A DNA stretch of 6,311 bases from JBBDNC01 sp040877875 (GTDB lineage Bacteria; Bacteroidota; Rhodothermia; Balneolales; Balneolaceae): positions 1 to 6,311 of the forward strand of contig JBBDNC010000040.1 of assembly GCA_040877875.1 (NCBI GenBank), read 5' to 3'. Below the pieces are notes generated by a model. That model did not search any database. It had not been told where the DNA came from and saw only the letters and a list, made by a program, of their open reading frames with translations. Made by a program: the position numbers and the translations under genes. Positions 5,830 to 6,311 of this stretch are shown here, in pieces (position 1 is the stretch's first letter; the number at the start of each line of letters is the position of its first letter).

Positions 5830-6311
5830 ATGAAAGCGATTATATTAAAGGAATACGGATTGCCGAATGTTCTTGAGATTGGGGAAGTTGCAAAACCGAT
5901 TCCTACCGACAAGGAAGTACTGGTGAGAATTCACTCAGCATCCATCAATGATTGGGATTGGGGGTTGGTCAGGGGCAAACCATTTGTGATTCGTTTGTTT
6001 TTCGGTCTAAAAAAGCCAAAAATAAATATTCCCGGAGTAGACGTTTCCGGAAAAATCGAAGCGGTGGGCGGTAAAGTGAGTTCCTTTAAAATCGGTGATG
6101 AGATTTACTGCGATCTGTCGGAATGCGGATGTGGCGGATTTGCCGAATACGTTTGCGCACCAGAAAAAATATTGTCCAAAAAACCTTCCAATATCAATTA
6201 TAATGAGGCATCTGCCCTGCCACATGCCGGATTACTCGCTCTTCAGGGGCTTGTGGAGAAGGGAAAGGTGAAATCCGGACAGAGTATCCTGATCAATGGT
6301 GCCGGAGGCGG
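5830..6311 (+). CDS. Zinc-independent medium-chain dehydrogenase/quinone oxidoreductase family protein, partial (5' part)
   Basis: The first 160 residues of an NAD(P)-dependent medium-chain oxidoreductase, cut by the window end. The catalytic GroES-like fold is visible. It starts MKAIILKEYGLPNVLEIGEV, followed by EVLVRIHSASINDWDWGLVRGK (29-50), IPGVDVSGKIEAVGGKV (67-83), FKIGDEIYCDL (86-96), GGFAEYV (102-108), and NYNEASALPHAGLLALQGL (123-141). It ends in ILINGAGGG, the start of the glycine-rich nucleotide-binding loop. The position that holds the catalytic-zinc Cys in alcohol dehydrogenases reads SINDWD, and the four-Cys structural zinc lobe is absent, so it belongs to the quinone oxidoreductase-like branch. 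Substrate cannot be told. It lies 158 bases after the cyclase on the same strand; with that gap it may have its own promoter. The start at ATG 5830 fits the family N-terminus exactly; no Shine-Dalgarno precedes it. Confidence 0.9.
   Translation, partial: MKAIILKEYGLPNVLEIGEVAKPIPTDKEVLVRIHSASINDWDWGLVRGKPFVIRLFFGLKKPKINIPGVDVSGKIEAVGGKVSSFKIGDEIYCDLSECGCGGFAEYVCAPEKILSKKPSNINYNEASALPHAGLLALQGLVEKGKVKSGQSILINGAGG

Noticed and set aside
5694..5876. 60-codon plus-strand frame before and into the oxidoreductase
   Set aside because: It overlaps the oxidoreductase start out of frame and has no recognisable motif or initiation signal; it is probably chance.
6007..6225. 72-codon minus-strand frame opposite the oxidoreductase
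   Set aside because: Antisense shadow of a clear medium-chain dehydrogenase reading frame.
1..6311. CRISPR array, tRNA or rRNA gene, insertion sequence, toxin-antitoxin or defence cassette
   Set aside because: I looked for spaced repeats, transposase motifs, terminal inverted repeats and small paired ORFs and found none that could be supported.

Overview
The window looks like a bacterial chromosome fragment from the Bacteroidota/Balneolota-Rhodothermota side of the tree. That placement is an inference from the AT-rich host genes, the near absence of Shine-Dalgarno sequences, the style of the PAS/HisKA_2 kinase and the two-helix PAS cyclase. No marker gene is present, so it is tentative.

Layout. 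(1) Positions 1-2155, minus strand: a phage DNA-packaging module. It holds a large terminase subunit cut by the window edge and interrupted by a 100-N assembly gap, a DUF2280-type putative small terminase subunit overlapping it by one base, and a possible 38-codon ORF whose stop abuts the DUF2280 start. The large-subunit gene and the 3' two-thirds of the DUF2280 gene are clearly more GC-rich than the rest of the window. (2) Positions 2156-2299: a short intergenic stretch with weak hairpins. (3) Positions 2300-4199, minus strand: a cytoplasmic multi-PAS sensor histidine kinase of the HisKA_2/HWE-like type, now split into two ORFs. Between them lies a recognisable remnant of a missing PAS domain. 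(4) Positions 4200-4375: an AT-rich divergent promoter region with a 12-bp direct repeat and a small perfect hairpin. (5) Positions 4376-5671, plus strand: a membrane-anchored PAS-class III nucleotide cyclase whose base-selecting residues indicate ATP (cAMP synthesis). (6) Positions 5830-6311, plus strand: the N-terminal half of a zinc-independent medium-chain dehydrogenase/quinone oxidoreductase.

How the parts relate. The divergent kinase and cyclase are both PAS-regulated signal-output proteins sharing one intergenic control region. They may respond to related cues, but no response regulator or cAMP receptor is visible here. The phage module sits directly downstream of the kinase with no integrase, replication or lysogeny genes between. 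It is therefore more likely a prophage remnant edge or an assembly junction than the normal end of an intact prophage.

I see no RNA genes, CRISPR array, insertion sequence or convincing new defence or signalling system. The most useful second-look items are the decayed PAS domain in the kinase, the phage/host boundary with its composition break inside a gene, and the undersized assembly gap hiding the terminase ATPase centre.
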